Origin: Polyangiaceae bacterium
GTDB taxonomy: Bacteria; Myxococcota_A; Polyangia; Polyangiales; Polyangiaceae
NCBI GenBank assembly: GCA_025937895.1
Contig: JAICQL010000069.1
Location: forward strand, 1-34,259
Direction: 5' to 3'
DNA length: 34,259 nucleotides
The position numbers and the translations under genes were made by a program. Positions 22,014-30,094 of the stretch are shown piece by piece. The notes below the pieces were generated by a model that was given only the letters and a program-made list of their open reading frames with translations, was not told the DNA's origin and made no database searches. Every line of letters begins with the position of its first letter. Position 1 is the stretch's first letter.

Positions 22014-22235
22014 AGAATAAGTTCACTGCTGGGCAGCCCTTTTCGGTACGGCCTGCCCGCGTGCGGCATAAGTTGCTGCCGCACCTACCTTTTTGACTAC
22101 GCTATCGTTTTGGACCACGGCGCCCTCCCCTGCATTTCTCTGGCCCCGGATGTTTCATCCGGAGTCGCTTGCCCTGCGTCCGTCCACGATGGTGCGCGGC
22201 AAGGCTCTTACCCCTCTGCTTCTACCCTCTGACTG

Positions 22236-22607
22236 CTACCGTCTGCTGGCCGGCGGCATTCCCTCTGCCGCAATGCTCGCGTCAGGTGTTTCAGCGCCGG
22301 CAGCCGCCGCGGGCGAGCCCGGTGGCGCCGGCGGCATCATCGCCTGAAAGATGATGTCGGCCAGGCCGATGCCGCCGCTGGCAGCGGCATTGTCTGCCAG
22401 CGCGCTCACCATCATCGAGCCAAAGATGGCCGAGCCGCTGTCCTTGTCTCCACCGAAGCCGCCCGCCTTTTCCAGGCTGCCTAGCAGCTGGCGCAGAAAA
22501 ATGGCCTCGAACTGCTGCGCTGCAGCCCGCTGCTCCGCCAGCTTGGCCCCATCAGCGTCAGGCGCTTGATGCTGGGGAGTCAAGTTGGTGATGGCGGCGA
22601 GGGTCAT
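22236..22607 (-). CDS. flgJ: Rod-binding protein FlgJ (N-terminal domain only)
   Basis: The 123-residue protein has the FlgJ rod-binding motif AAQQFEAIFLRQLLGSLEKA and SGGIGLADIIFQAM. The enterobacterial muramidase domain is absent, as in many non-enteric species, so wall remodelling must be done by another enzyme. Its ATG overlaps the flgI stop (ATGA). It helps rod assembly in the periplasm. The tail is Ala/Pro-rich. Confidence 0.9.
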   Translation of the reverse strand: MTLAAITNLTPQHQAPDADGAKLAEQRAAAQQFEAIFLRQLLGSLEKAGGFGGDKDSGSAIFGSMMVSALADNAAASGGIGLADIIFQAMMPPAPPGSPAAAAGAETPDASIAAEGMPPASRR

Positions 22608-23737
22608 TGCACAACTATTTCGGCGCGAAGTGCGCCTGCTGCCTTGAGTGCTTGCAAGATGCTGGCCAGCTCTCGCGGGGAGACCCCGAAGGAGGATAGC
22701 GCCTGGGCCACTTCCGCCAGCGAGGCGGCGCCCTGCAAGTAGGCCACCTGGGGGATGGCCTCCTGAGCTTCCACCTCGCTCTGCGGCACCACCTTGGTCT
22801 GCCCGCCGCTGAGCACGCCGGGTTGCGATACCTCCGCGCGCTCGCGCACCTGGATGGTGATGCCACCCTGCGCGATGGCCACCGGCAAGAGCCGCACGTC
22901 ACCGCCGGCCACCACCGTGCCGGTGCGCTCGTTGATCACGACCCGCGCCACGGCGTCCGCCGCGATCTCGATGGCGGACAGCTTGGCCAGGAGCTGCACC
23001 GCCTCTTGAGCGTCCTTCGGATTGGCGAGCTTGACCTTCACCGCGCCCGCGTCCACCGCGCGCGCCTGCTCGCCGCCCAGCTCCTTGTTGATGGCCTCCA
23101 CCACGCGCGAGGCTGACAGAAACCCCGGCTGCTTGAGGGCCAGGGTGAGCGAGCCCTCCTGCTCGATGCTGGTCTTGATCTCCCGCTCCACCAGCCCGCC
23201 GCCGGGGATGCGTGCAGTGTTGGTGGCGCCGGCCTGCAGCCCCCCACCCGACGCGCCGCCCGCCTCGAAGCCGCCCACGATCAACGCGCCCTGCGCCGCC
23301 GCGTACACGCGCCGATCGGCGCCGCGCAGCGGGGTCTGGGCGAGCACGCCACCGCGCAGCGAGCGGGCGTTGCCCACCGAGGACACCGTCACGTCCAGGC
23401 GCCCGCCCGAGCGCACGTACGCCGGGATGTTGGCCGTCACCAGCACGGCCGCCACGTTGCGCAAGCGCAGCTGACCGGCGTCGATCTGCACACCCAGGCG
23501 CCGCAGCAACGAGCGCAACGACTGCATGGCGAAGGGCGCCGACACGTCATCCCCGGTGCCGTTCAGGCCCACGACGACGCCGTAGCCGATCAGCTGGTTG
23601 TCGCGCATGCCGACCACGTCGCACAGATCGAGCAAGCGGTCCGCTCGCGCCGGTCTCACGCCGAGCAGCAGGCACAGCGTGAGCAGCGCCGCCGCCAGCC
23701 GCGGGAGTAGCCGTCGCATGTGGGCAGGTTGGGTCAT
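22604..23737 (-). CDS. flgI: Flagellar P-ring protein FlgI
   Basis: FlgI forms the peptidoglycan bushing around the rod. After a signal sequence (LAAALLTLCLLLG, ending ARA) come the conserved blocks DRLLDLCDVVGMRDNQLIGYG, VVGLNGTGDD, TPLRGADRRVYAAAQGA, VVINERTGTVVAGGDVRLLPVAIAQGGITI and the C-terminal GVSPRELASILQALKAAGAL. The start is the ATG at 23737, which overlaps the flgH stop by one base (TGATG) and gives 377 residues, slightly longer than usual; an ATG at 23719 is an alternative that still leaves a full signal peptide. Presence of FlgI and FlgH shows a Gram-negative envelope. Confidence 0.95.
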   Translation of the reverse strand: MTQPAHMRRLLPRLAAALLTLCLLLGVRPARADRLLDLCDVVGMRDNQLIGYGVVVGLNGTGDDVSAPFAMQSLRSLLRRLGVQIDAGQLRLRNVAAVLVTANIPAYVRSGGRLDVTVSSVGNARSLRGGVLAQTPLRGADRRVYAAAQGALIVGGFEAGGASGGGLQAGATNTARIPGGGLVEREIKTSIEQEGSLTLALKQPGFLSASRVVEAINKELGGEQARAVDAGAVKVKLANPKDAQEAVQLLAKLSAIEIAADAVARVVINERTGTVVAGGDVRLLPVAIAQGGITIQVRERAEVSQPGVLSGGQTKVVPQSEVEAQEAIPQVAYLQGAASLAEVAQALSSFGVSPRELASILQALKAAGALRAEIVVQ

Positions 23738-24447
23738 CAAAACGGGTTGATGGCGTCGAGCACCTTGGCAAACCAGCCGCGCTCGACCTGCGCGGCGATG
23801 TCTCCGCGGCCCGTGAACTCCACCTGCGCGTCCGCCAGGCGCCACGACGGCACGGAGTTATCCCCCTCGATGTCGGTGGGGCGGATCACACCCGAGATGT
23901 ACAGGTGGTACTCCTCGTGGTTGATCATGACCACCTTGGTGCCTTCCACGAACAGGTCCTCGTTGGGCATCTCGCGCTTGACCCGCACCGCGATCAGGCC
24001 GCTCAGCACGCCGTCGCGGCTGGTCTTGCCGTCCCCGGAGAAGTTGTTCTCGCTCATCAGCGCGATCAGCTGCGCCGGGTCGATGTTGGGGTGCGCCTCG
24101 CGCAGCGCCGGAGCCAGGCCCAGAATGGCGTCAAAGCCCAGCTGCCGCGACGACTCGCGACTCAGATCCGTGCTGGCCCCGCCCTTGGCGTTGGCGCGCT
24201 CGTCGATGCGGATCATCACGATGTCACCGATGCGGACGGCGCGTGTATCCTCCAGGTAGCCCGCCATGCCCTCGGTGTAGATGGAGCCTTGCGATGGCTT
24301 GACCCGCTCCTGCTGCGCCTCGTATTCACCCGTCTGGTACTTGCGCTCGCGCGGGGTAAAGGGCGCGATGTGCGGTGGACCGCAGCCGTAGGCCAGCCAG
24401 CTCAGCGCGCAGGCGCTGCCGATGGCTCTGATCGTTCTCCGGGTCAT
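23737..24447 (-). CDS. flgH: Flagellar L-ring lipoprotein FlgH
   Basis: FlgH forms the outer-membrane ring. The ATG at 24447 follows AGGAAACTCAGC, and the 236-residue product starts with a basic n-region, a hydrophobic stretch and the lipobox-like LAYGC. Family blocks follow: GSIYTEGMAGYLEDTRAVRIGD, the SGDGKTSRDGVLSGLIAVRV segment, and EEYHLYISGVIRPTDIEGDNSV near the C-terminus. The frame extends upstream to 24594, into flgA, without a credible start. It is co-transcribed with flgA (91-base gap) and flgI (one-base overlap). Confidence 0.94.
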   Translation of the reverse strand: MTRRTIRAIGSACALSWLAYGCGPPHIAPFTPRERKYQTGEYEAQQERVKPSQGSIYTEGMAGYLEDTRAVRIGDIVMIRIDERANAKGGASTDLSRESSRQLGFDAILGLAPALREAHPNIDPAQLIALMSENNFSGDGKTSRDGVLSGLIAVRVKREMPNEDLFVEGTKVVMINHEEYHLYISGVIRPTDIEGDNSVPSWRLADAQVEFTGRGDIAAQVERGWFAKVLDAINPF

Positions 24448-24538
24448 GCTGAGTTTCCTGCTCGGCTCTCCTGCTCCGCTCGATGCTGGCAGTGGCTGTC
24501 GGCGCAATCGCCGTGCGCGCGATGGCTCATGGCTCCTG

Positions 24539-25333
24539 TCAATGCTCCAGCACCGCGGCGGTGCTGGCCGACTCGACCCGCGCCTGCACGACACGCCCGG
24601 TCGGCTGCACCCGGAACGGCGCCGTCTGTCCCAGCTCGGCGTCTTGCAAGGCCACTCCCTGGGCGCTCACGGTGGCGCTCGCGCGCTGGATGATCAGGGT
24701 GATCACGGAGCCGCGCGGTACCGGTGCGCGGGCAGCCTTCTCGCTCAGCACCAGCCGCACTTGCACGGCCACGCGGCGCGCCGGCTGCCCGTCATGCAGG
24801 ATCTCCACCATGGCGGTGGTGGTGCTCGGCCCGGCGCGCTTGGCCAGCGCCGGCAGCGAGCACTCGCCCACCGTCGCCAGCAGCGGCAAGGTGGCGCCGC
24901 TCTTGGCCTGCACCCCCACCAGCCGCACTCCGTCCGGCAGCTTGCGCTCGATGCTGGGCTGCAGCCACTCGCCGAGCTCGGCGGGAGACCAGACGCGAGC
25001 GGCGCTCAGCACGCGCACCGCCTCCAGCCGCGGCACGGCAGCACCCGCGGCCACCAGCGCAGCGCGGATCGTGTCGGCAGAGATCAGCCGGCTGGAGCCC
25101 GCGGGTGGCGCCGCCCCCAGATCGGCAGGGCACGCCCGCTCCGGACACTCCGGCATCACGTCCTTCAGCTGCACGCGCGCACCGGTCACGCGCACGCCAG
25201 CCTCCGCCTGCGGCTCGGCCGCGGCTAGCTGCGCGCTGCCGTGCAGCACACAGGCGGCCGCCAGCAGGCTCGCTGCGCGCGCGGCCAGACGCCGCCCGGC
25301 TCCGGAACTTCGCTTCCCCACGGCGCGCCGCAA
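24539..25333 (-). CDS. flgA: P-ring assembly chaperone FlgA
   Basis: FlgA assists P-ring assembly in the periplasm. A basic N-terminus and hydrophobic segment ending AAAEPQ form the signal peptide. The C-terminal third is the SAF-like FlgA domain (VPRGSVITLIIQRASATVSA, QGVALQDAELGQTAPF, VQARVESASTAAVLE). The 264-residue length is at the longer end for the family, and the middle is poorly conserved. It starts 12 bases after the flgG stop, so it belongs to the flgG operon. The gene order flgG-flgA-flgH-flgI-flgJ is a standard distal-rod and ring unit. Confidence 0.85.
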   Translation of the reverse strand: MRRAVGKRSSGAGRRLAARAASLLAAACVLHGSAQLAAAEPQAEAGVRVTGARVQLKDVMPECPERACPADLGAAPPAGSSRLISADTIRAALVAAGAAVPRLEAVRVLSAARVWSPAELGEWLQPSIERKLPDGVRLVGVQAKSGATLPLLATVGECSLPALAKRAGPSTTTAMVEILHDGQPARRVAVQVRLVLSEKAARAPVPRGSVITLIIQRASATVSAQGVALQDAELGQTAPFRVQPTGRVVQARVESASTAAVLEH

Positions 25334-25345
25334 GTCTCCGCTCCC

Positions 25346-26131
25346 TTACTTCATCTGGGTGGCGGAGCGCAGCATCTCGTCTGCGGTCGTCACCACCTTG
25401 GTGTTCACCTCGTACGCGCGTTGCGCCGAGATCATGCCGATCATCTCCTCCACCACGTCCACGTTCGCGCGCTCCAGCGCGCCCTGCAGCAGCGCGCCAC
25501 GCCCGTCGCTGCCCGGCGTGCCCACCTGCGGCTCGCCGCTGGCCGCGGTCTGCACGAACAGGTTGCGGCCCTGCGCGTTCAGCCCCGCGGGATTGACGAA
25601 GCTGGCGATGGTGAGCTGCCCGATCTCCACGGGCGCGGCCTGACCGCTGATGATCGCGCTGATCGTGCCGTCGGCGCCGATGGTCACGCCCTGCGCGTCC
25701 GGCGGCACGATCACGGGCGGATCGATCAGGTAGCCCTCCGAGGTCACCAGCTGCCCCTGCGCGTCCTTCTGCAGTGCGCCGGCGCGCGTGTAGGCGGGGC
25801 TGCCGTCGGTCTGTTGCACCACGAAGAAGCCATCACCCTCGATGGCCACGTCCAGCGGGTTGTTCGTCACCAGGGTGTTGCCCTGTGCAAAGCTGCGCGA
25901 CGTGCCCGCCACGCGGACACCGCTACCTAGCTGGATGCCGGTGGGCGAGCGCGTGGACTCGCTCGTGCGCGTACCCGCGCCGCGCACCGTCTGGTACAGC
26001 AAGTCCTGGAACTCGATGCGCTGGCGCTTGAAGCCCGTGGTGTTGGCGTTGGCGATGTTGTTGGCCACGCCCTCGAGCTGCGTTTCCTGGGCCGCCATGC
26101 CCGTGGCGGCGATGTGCAGAGATCGAAACAA
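25346..26131 (-). CDS. flgG: Distal rod protein FlgG
   Basis: The start is an unusual TTG at 26131, with GAGGAG seven bases upstream, giving a 261-residue FlgG of exactly the usual length with the canonical N-terminus (M)FRSLHIAATGMAAQ. Other signatures are LEGVANNIANANTTGFKRQR, VAIEGDGFFVVQQ, GYLIDPP and the C-terminal VEEMIGMISAQRAYEVNTK. The frame is open to 26371, but the extra residues are not FlgG-like and would overlap the upstream lipoprotein gene. FlgG forms the distal rod across the periplasm. flgF, the usual upstream partner, is missing at this site. A sigma-54 promoter lies immediately upstream (26156-26171). Confidence 0.94.
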   Translation of the reverse strand: MFRSLHIAATGMAAQETQLEGVANNIANANTTGFKRQRIEFQDLLYQTVRGAGTRTSESTRSPTGIQLGSGVRVAGTSRSFAQGNTLVTNNPLDVAIEGDGFFVVQQTDGSPAYTRAGALQKDAQGQLVTSEGYLIDPPVIVPPDAQGVTIGADGTISAIISGQAAPVEIGQLTIASFVNPAGLNAQGRNLFVQTAASGEPQVGTPGSDGRGALLQGALERANVDVVEEMIGMISAQRAYEVNTKVVTTADEMLRSATQMK

Positions 26132-26155
26132 TTGCCCGCTCCTCACCCGGGCCGT

Positions 26156-26171
26156 TGCAACGGCGATACCA
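26156..26171 (-). promoter_or_regulatory. Sigma-54 promoter of the flgG operon
   Basis: The minus strand reads TGGTATCGCCGTTGCA, with TGG and TTGCA blocks at the right separation. The predicted start near 26145 falls just before the GAGGAG Shine-Dalgarno, so the leader would be only about 14 bases, consisting of little more than the ribosome-binding site. Confidence 0.65.
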
Positions 26172-26228
26172 CCGCCGAAGATTTCGCTAAAGCCCCGCGA
26201 CTGGCGCGAATCCCATGGGCATTTGCCG

Positions 26229-26597
26229 CTAGGCCTGGTTCGAGCCGGGGTTGGCGTCGGCGGAAGCGTCAAGATTCTCGCGCCCGCCCGTCGCGGCACC
26301 GCCAGCAGAGCCGCCAGCCCCAGCAGAGCCGCCAGCCCCAGCAGGCAGCCCTGCGGCTCCGCCGCTCGCACCCGCTGCGCTCGTTCCGCCGCCGCCGGTG
26401 CTCGGGCTGCCGCTGCCAGCGGCTCCTTCAGTGCCAGGCCCGGCGTCGCCAGCGGGCTCGCTCGGTGTCACACAGCGATCGCGCGAGCACACCAGTCCCT
26501 CGTCGCAGTCCGAGTCGCGCAGGCAGGTGGCGCCGCAGCCCGAGCCGACGGCCGTGGCCGCACCGAGCAGCAAGGCGAGCAGCAGGGCAGCCCTCAC
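26229..26597 (-). CDS. Small Cys- and Gly-rich lipoprotein, unknown function
   Basis: The GTG at 26597 overlaps the upstream gene's stop (GTGA) and gives 122 residues starting MRAALLLALLLGAATAVGSGC, a clear lipoprotein signal. A short Cys-rich module follows (CLRDSDCDEGLVCSRDRC), of the kind common in myxobacterial surface lipoproteins. The remaining 75 residues are a Gly/Ala/Ser-rich low-complexity tail. I do not recognise a family beyond this. It lies between the barrel protein and the flgG promoter, so it may belong to the activator-barrel transcript. Its place inside a flagellar cluster is unusual. Confidence 0.72.
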   Translation of the reverse strand: MRAALLLALLLGAATAVGSGCGATCLRDSDCDEGLVCSRDRCVTPSEPAGDAGPGTEGAAGSGSPSTGGGGTSAAGASGGAAGLPAGAGGSAGAGGSAGGAATGGRENLDASADANPGSNQA

Positions 26598-27148
26598 AGC
26601 CGCCCCCGGATGCCGAGCCCCAGCAGGGCCCACACCACCACACCATCATCGGGCCGATCGCTGCCCAGCGGCAGCGCGCTGAAGCTGCCCAGCACACTCA
26701 GCCCCAGCCGCTCGCCGAGTGGAAAGGTATAGTTTGCCCCCGCCGTCACGCCGAACAGCGTGCTCGGCGCCAGCACCCCCACCCCACCGAAGAACAGGCT
26801 CAGCTCGGGTAGCACCCAGCGCAGGTAGCCCACCTCCACCCCCAGCGACAGGCTGCGCTCCAGCTCCACGAACGTGCGCACGCCGTAGGCGTCCAGACCA
26901 TGCTCGTCATTGCCCAGGTCCAGACCAAAGATCAGCCGCGTGCGCGCGCGCTGCCAGCCCACGCCGCCGCCCCCGCTGGCTCCCTCCAGGCCGGTGGCCA
27001 CGCTGAGCTGCGCGTCGGTGACCCACGACTGGGCTCGCGCCTCCGCCGGAACGCACGGCAGGACGAGGGCCATCACCATGGCCCCAACCCTGCCCCTCGC
27101 GCTCCAGCGGCTCACTCGGGAGCGATACGGCAACCCGGCACGCGCCAT
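26594..27148 (-). CDS. Outer-membrane beta-barrel-like protein, unknown function
   Basis: The 184-residue protein starts at the ATG at 27148, 30 bases after the activator gene's stop. It has a basic n-region, a hydrophobic core (GAMVMALVLPCVPAEARA) and a signal peptidase site near AQS. The mature part alternates hydrophobic and polar residues with many Gly and aromatic residues (RLIFGLDLG, LGVEVGYLRWVLPELSLFFGG, LFGVTAGANYTFPLGERLGLSV), as in small transmembrane barrels. No family is recognised. It is co-oriented and closely spaced with the sigma-54 activator and overlaps the next lipoprotein gene, so all three are probably one transcript. Confidence 0.65.
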   Translation of the reverse strand: MARAGLPYRSRVSRWSARGRVGAMVMALVLPCVPAEARAQSWVTDAQLSVATGLEGASGGGGVGWQRARTRLIFGLDLGNDEHGLDAYGVRTFVELERSLSLGVEVGYLRWVLPELSLFFGGVGVLAPSTLFGVTAGANYTFPLGERLGLSVLGSFSALPLGSDRPDDGVVVWALLGLGIRGRL

Positions 27149-27178
27149 CTAGGCTCGGCGCGCGCCATTTTCGAACGC

Positions 27179-28375
<1,197 letters not shown>

Positions 28376-28450
28376 CGTGCAATCCTTGCCTTCTGGCGTC
28401 GCCTCGATCGGGGCCTTGCGACGCGCTGGAGATGAACCACGGCAATGAAT

Positions 28451-28466
28451 TGCAAGTCACAGACCA
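28451..28466 (-). promoter_or_regulatory. Sigma-54 promoter of the activator gene
   Basis: The minus strand reads TGGTCTGTGACTTGCA, with the full TTGCA -12 block and TGG at -24 in correct spacing. It predicts a leader of about 65 bases before the GTG at 28375. Autoregulation is implied because the gene encodes a sigma-54 activator. Confidence 0.62.
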
Positions 28467-28496
28467 GCCGCGCGACACGGCCTTGGCAGGGCGTCA

Positions 28497-28519
28497 CGAC
28501 ACCGACGATTTCGGTGTCG
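28497..28519. promoter_or_regulatory. Inverted repeat, candidate enhancer (UAS) site
   Basis: CGACACCGA and TCGGTGTCG are perfect nine-base arms around a five-base centre. It lies about 31 bases upstream of the activator's sigma-54 site and 330 bases upstream of the flgB site. Dyads of this kind are typical binding sites for Fis-type helix-turn-helix dimers. Confidence 0.5.
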
Positions 28520-28851
28520 AGCTGTTGGCAATCGAGGCGTTACGTGTTTGGCGATTTTCCGTGTTGTTCCACGGCGATACGCTCAACACGCAGGTCGCTT
28601 TCGACCCCTGGTCCCGGGTGTGTGAAGCTGCTCCAAAACGACTGGTTTGATCAGCAGATCCAGCAGGTTAACCACTGTGGTACATACCTGTATGGGACGG
28701 GTCACGCGCACTCCAGGGGGTCTGCCGGCACCCGGCTGGAGCACGGGTTCGCCGTAGATGGCTCGCTCTGGCGCAGCTCTGCCCCGTGAATGGGGCTATC
28801 CCGGTGAACGGACGGAGCGCGCGGGGCTCGAGCAGATTTCTTCGTTTTCGC

Positions 28852-28867
28852 TGGCACGCGCCATGCT
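28852..28867 (+). promoter_or_regulatory. Sigma-54 promoter of the flgB operon
   Basis: TGGCACGCGCCATGCT matches the -24 block TGGCACG exactly and has GC at -12 in the right place. The -12 C is 14 bases before the flgB GTG, so the mRNA should begin about two bases before the start codon. Confidence 0.75.
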
Positions 28868-28879
28868 GATGACTGCGGC

Positions 28880-29281
28880 GTGCCCAACCTCTTCACCAAC
28901 GTAGCGCCGCTCGGCTACGCGCTCGACTTTCATCTCGAGCGCCACAACCTCTTGGCCTCCAACCTGGCCAACGTGGATACACCCCGCTACAAGCCCCTCG
29001 ATCTGGCCCGGGTGGGGAACGACGGCTTCGAGCAGGCGATGCAGGTCGCGCTGGCCCGGACCGACCAGGGGCACATCAGCGTGGGCGGCAGTGATCCGCT
29101 GGTGGGGCGCGTGTTCCAGGATCCGAGCGCGGGCGGCGGCGCCGACGGCAACTTCGTCTCGCTCGATCGCGAGTCGGGCAAGCTGGCGGCAAACCGCCTG
29201 CGTTACGACATGGTCAGCGTGCTGGTGAAAGCGCAGCTCGACAGCTTGATGAAGGCTGCCAACGACGGCAAGGGCGGCTGA
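28880..29281 (+). CDS. flgB: Proximal rod protein FlgB
   Basis: The GTG at 28880 gives 133 residues starting with the usual FlgB N-terminus (MPNLFTNVAPLGYALDFH), followed by the rod-family motif LLASNLANVDTPRYKPLDL and a C-terminal helix (LRYDMVSVLVKAQLDSLMKAAND) that packs in the rod. No other in-frame start lies near, and no Shine-Dalgarno precedes it. That fits the very short leader predicted from the sigma-54 site. It is the first gene of the flgB-flgC-fliE-fliF-fliG-fliH-fliI operon that builds the rod base, MS ring, switch and export ATPase. Confidence 0.92.
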   Translation: MPNLFTNVAPLGYALDFHLERHNLLASNLANVDTPRYKPLDLARVGNDGFEQAMQVALARTDQGHISVGGSDPLVGRVFQDPSAGGGADGNFVSLDRESGKLAANRLRYDMVSVLVKAQLDSLMKAANDGKGG

Positions 29282-29308
29282 GCGCGGCTCGGCGAACAGG
29301 AGTAATCG

Positions 29309-29743
29309 ATGTTAGGAGTCTTCAGCGCCATGGATATCGCGGCCTCCGGCTTGAGCGCGGAGCGCACGCGAATGAACACCATCGCCTCGAACCTGGCCAA
29401 CGCCCAGACGACGCGCACGGCAGAGGGCGGCCCTTACCGCCGCGTGGATCCGGTGTTCGAGGCCATCGCGCTCGACAAGATGCGCGCGCTGAGCCCGTCG
29501 GAGCGCAGCGTCTCCATGGTGCAGGTGTCGCAGATCGTGCAGGATCAGCGCCCGGGGCACATGGTCTATTCCCCCGGCCACCCCGACGCCAACGCAGACG
29601 GCTACCTGGAGTACCCGAACGTCAACATCGTCGAGGAGATGGTCAACATGATCAGCGCCTCGCGCGCCTACGAGGCGGGCATCTCCTCGGTGGAGGCCAC
29701 GCAGAAGATGGCTAGCTCCGCGCTCGAGCTGGGTCGCGTATAA
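29309..29743 (+). CDS. flgC: Proximal rod protein FlgC
   Basis: The 144-residue protein shows the rod signatures MDIAASGLSAERTRMNTIASNLAN near the start, GYLEYPNVNIVEEMVNMISA, and SRAYEAGISSVEATQKMA at the end. AGGAG sits seven bases upstream of the ATG. It is 27 bases after flgB, and its TAA overlaps the fliE ATG by one base. FlgC joins FlgB in the proximal rod. Confidence 0.95.
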   Translation: MLGVFSAMDIAASGLSAERTRMNTIASNLANAQTTRTAEGGPYRRVDPVFEAIALDKMRALSPSERSVSMVQVSQIVQDQRPGHMVYSPGHPDANADGYLEYPNVNIVEEMVNMISASRAYEAGISSVEATQKMASSALELGRV

Positions 29744-30066
29744 TGGCGATCGGACCGGTCGAAGGCAGCCCCATCCCGCTGTTCCAGGCGCACGCTCCGT
29801 TCGCCTCGGAGGTAGCGCCTGTCAGCGAGCCCAGCGTGGACGCGCTGACGGCCGCGGGCCAGGGCTTTCTCGATCTGGTGGTCAGCGCCAACCAGCGCGC
29901 GCAGCACGCCAACGACATGGCGCAGGCGCTCGCCTCCGGTCAGAGCGATGACATCCACGGCACGATGATCGCGGTGAGCGAGGCCTCCATCCAGACACGA
30001 CTGGCCGTGAACGTGAAGGACAAGGTCTTGGACGCCTTCTACGAAATCTGGCGCATGAATGTCTGA
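29743..30066 (+). CDS. fliE: MS-ring/rod adaptor FliE
   Basis: The 107-residue protein has the FliE C-terminal pattern DDIHGTMIAVSEASIQTRLAV followed by VKDKVLDAFYEIWRMNV. FliE connects the MS ring to the rod and is one of the first exported subunits. The ATG overlaps the flgC stop (TAATG). Its N-terminal 35 residues are variable, as is usual. Confidence 0.94.
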   Translation: MAIGPVEGSPIPLFQAHAPFASEVAPVSEPSVDALTAAGQGFLDLVVSANQRAQHANDMAQALASGQSDDIHGTMIAVSEASIQTRLAVNVKDKVLDAFYEIWRMNV

Positions 30067-30094
30067 GGCTGGCTGAGGCTCCCGAGGGGACACT

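Larger units (their letters stand above)
21920..22235. other. Gene-free interval between flgJ and flgM
   Basis: This 316-base gap has no supported gene. It contains the flgM promoter, the inverted repeat at 21977-22013, a GGGCAG/CTGCCC pair (near 22031-22058) and a perfect inverted repeat GTGCGGCA/TGCCGCAC (22061-22084, eight-base loop). The last two may mark the end of the flgG-to-flgJ transcript. Confidence 0.6.
28376..28879. other. Divergent regulatory interval between activator gene and flgB
   Basis: This 504-base gap holds no gene that I can support. It contains a minus-strand sigma-54 site (28451-28466), a nine-base-pair inverted repeat (28497-28519), a CCGTG/CACGG palindrome (28559-28574), a CCCC/GGGG hairpin near 28786-28796, and the plus-strand sigma-54 site of flgB (28852-28867). 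It is the control region for both arms of the flagellar cluster. Confidence 0.7.
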
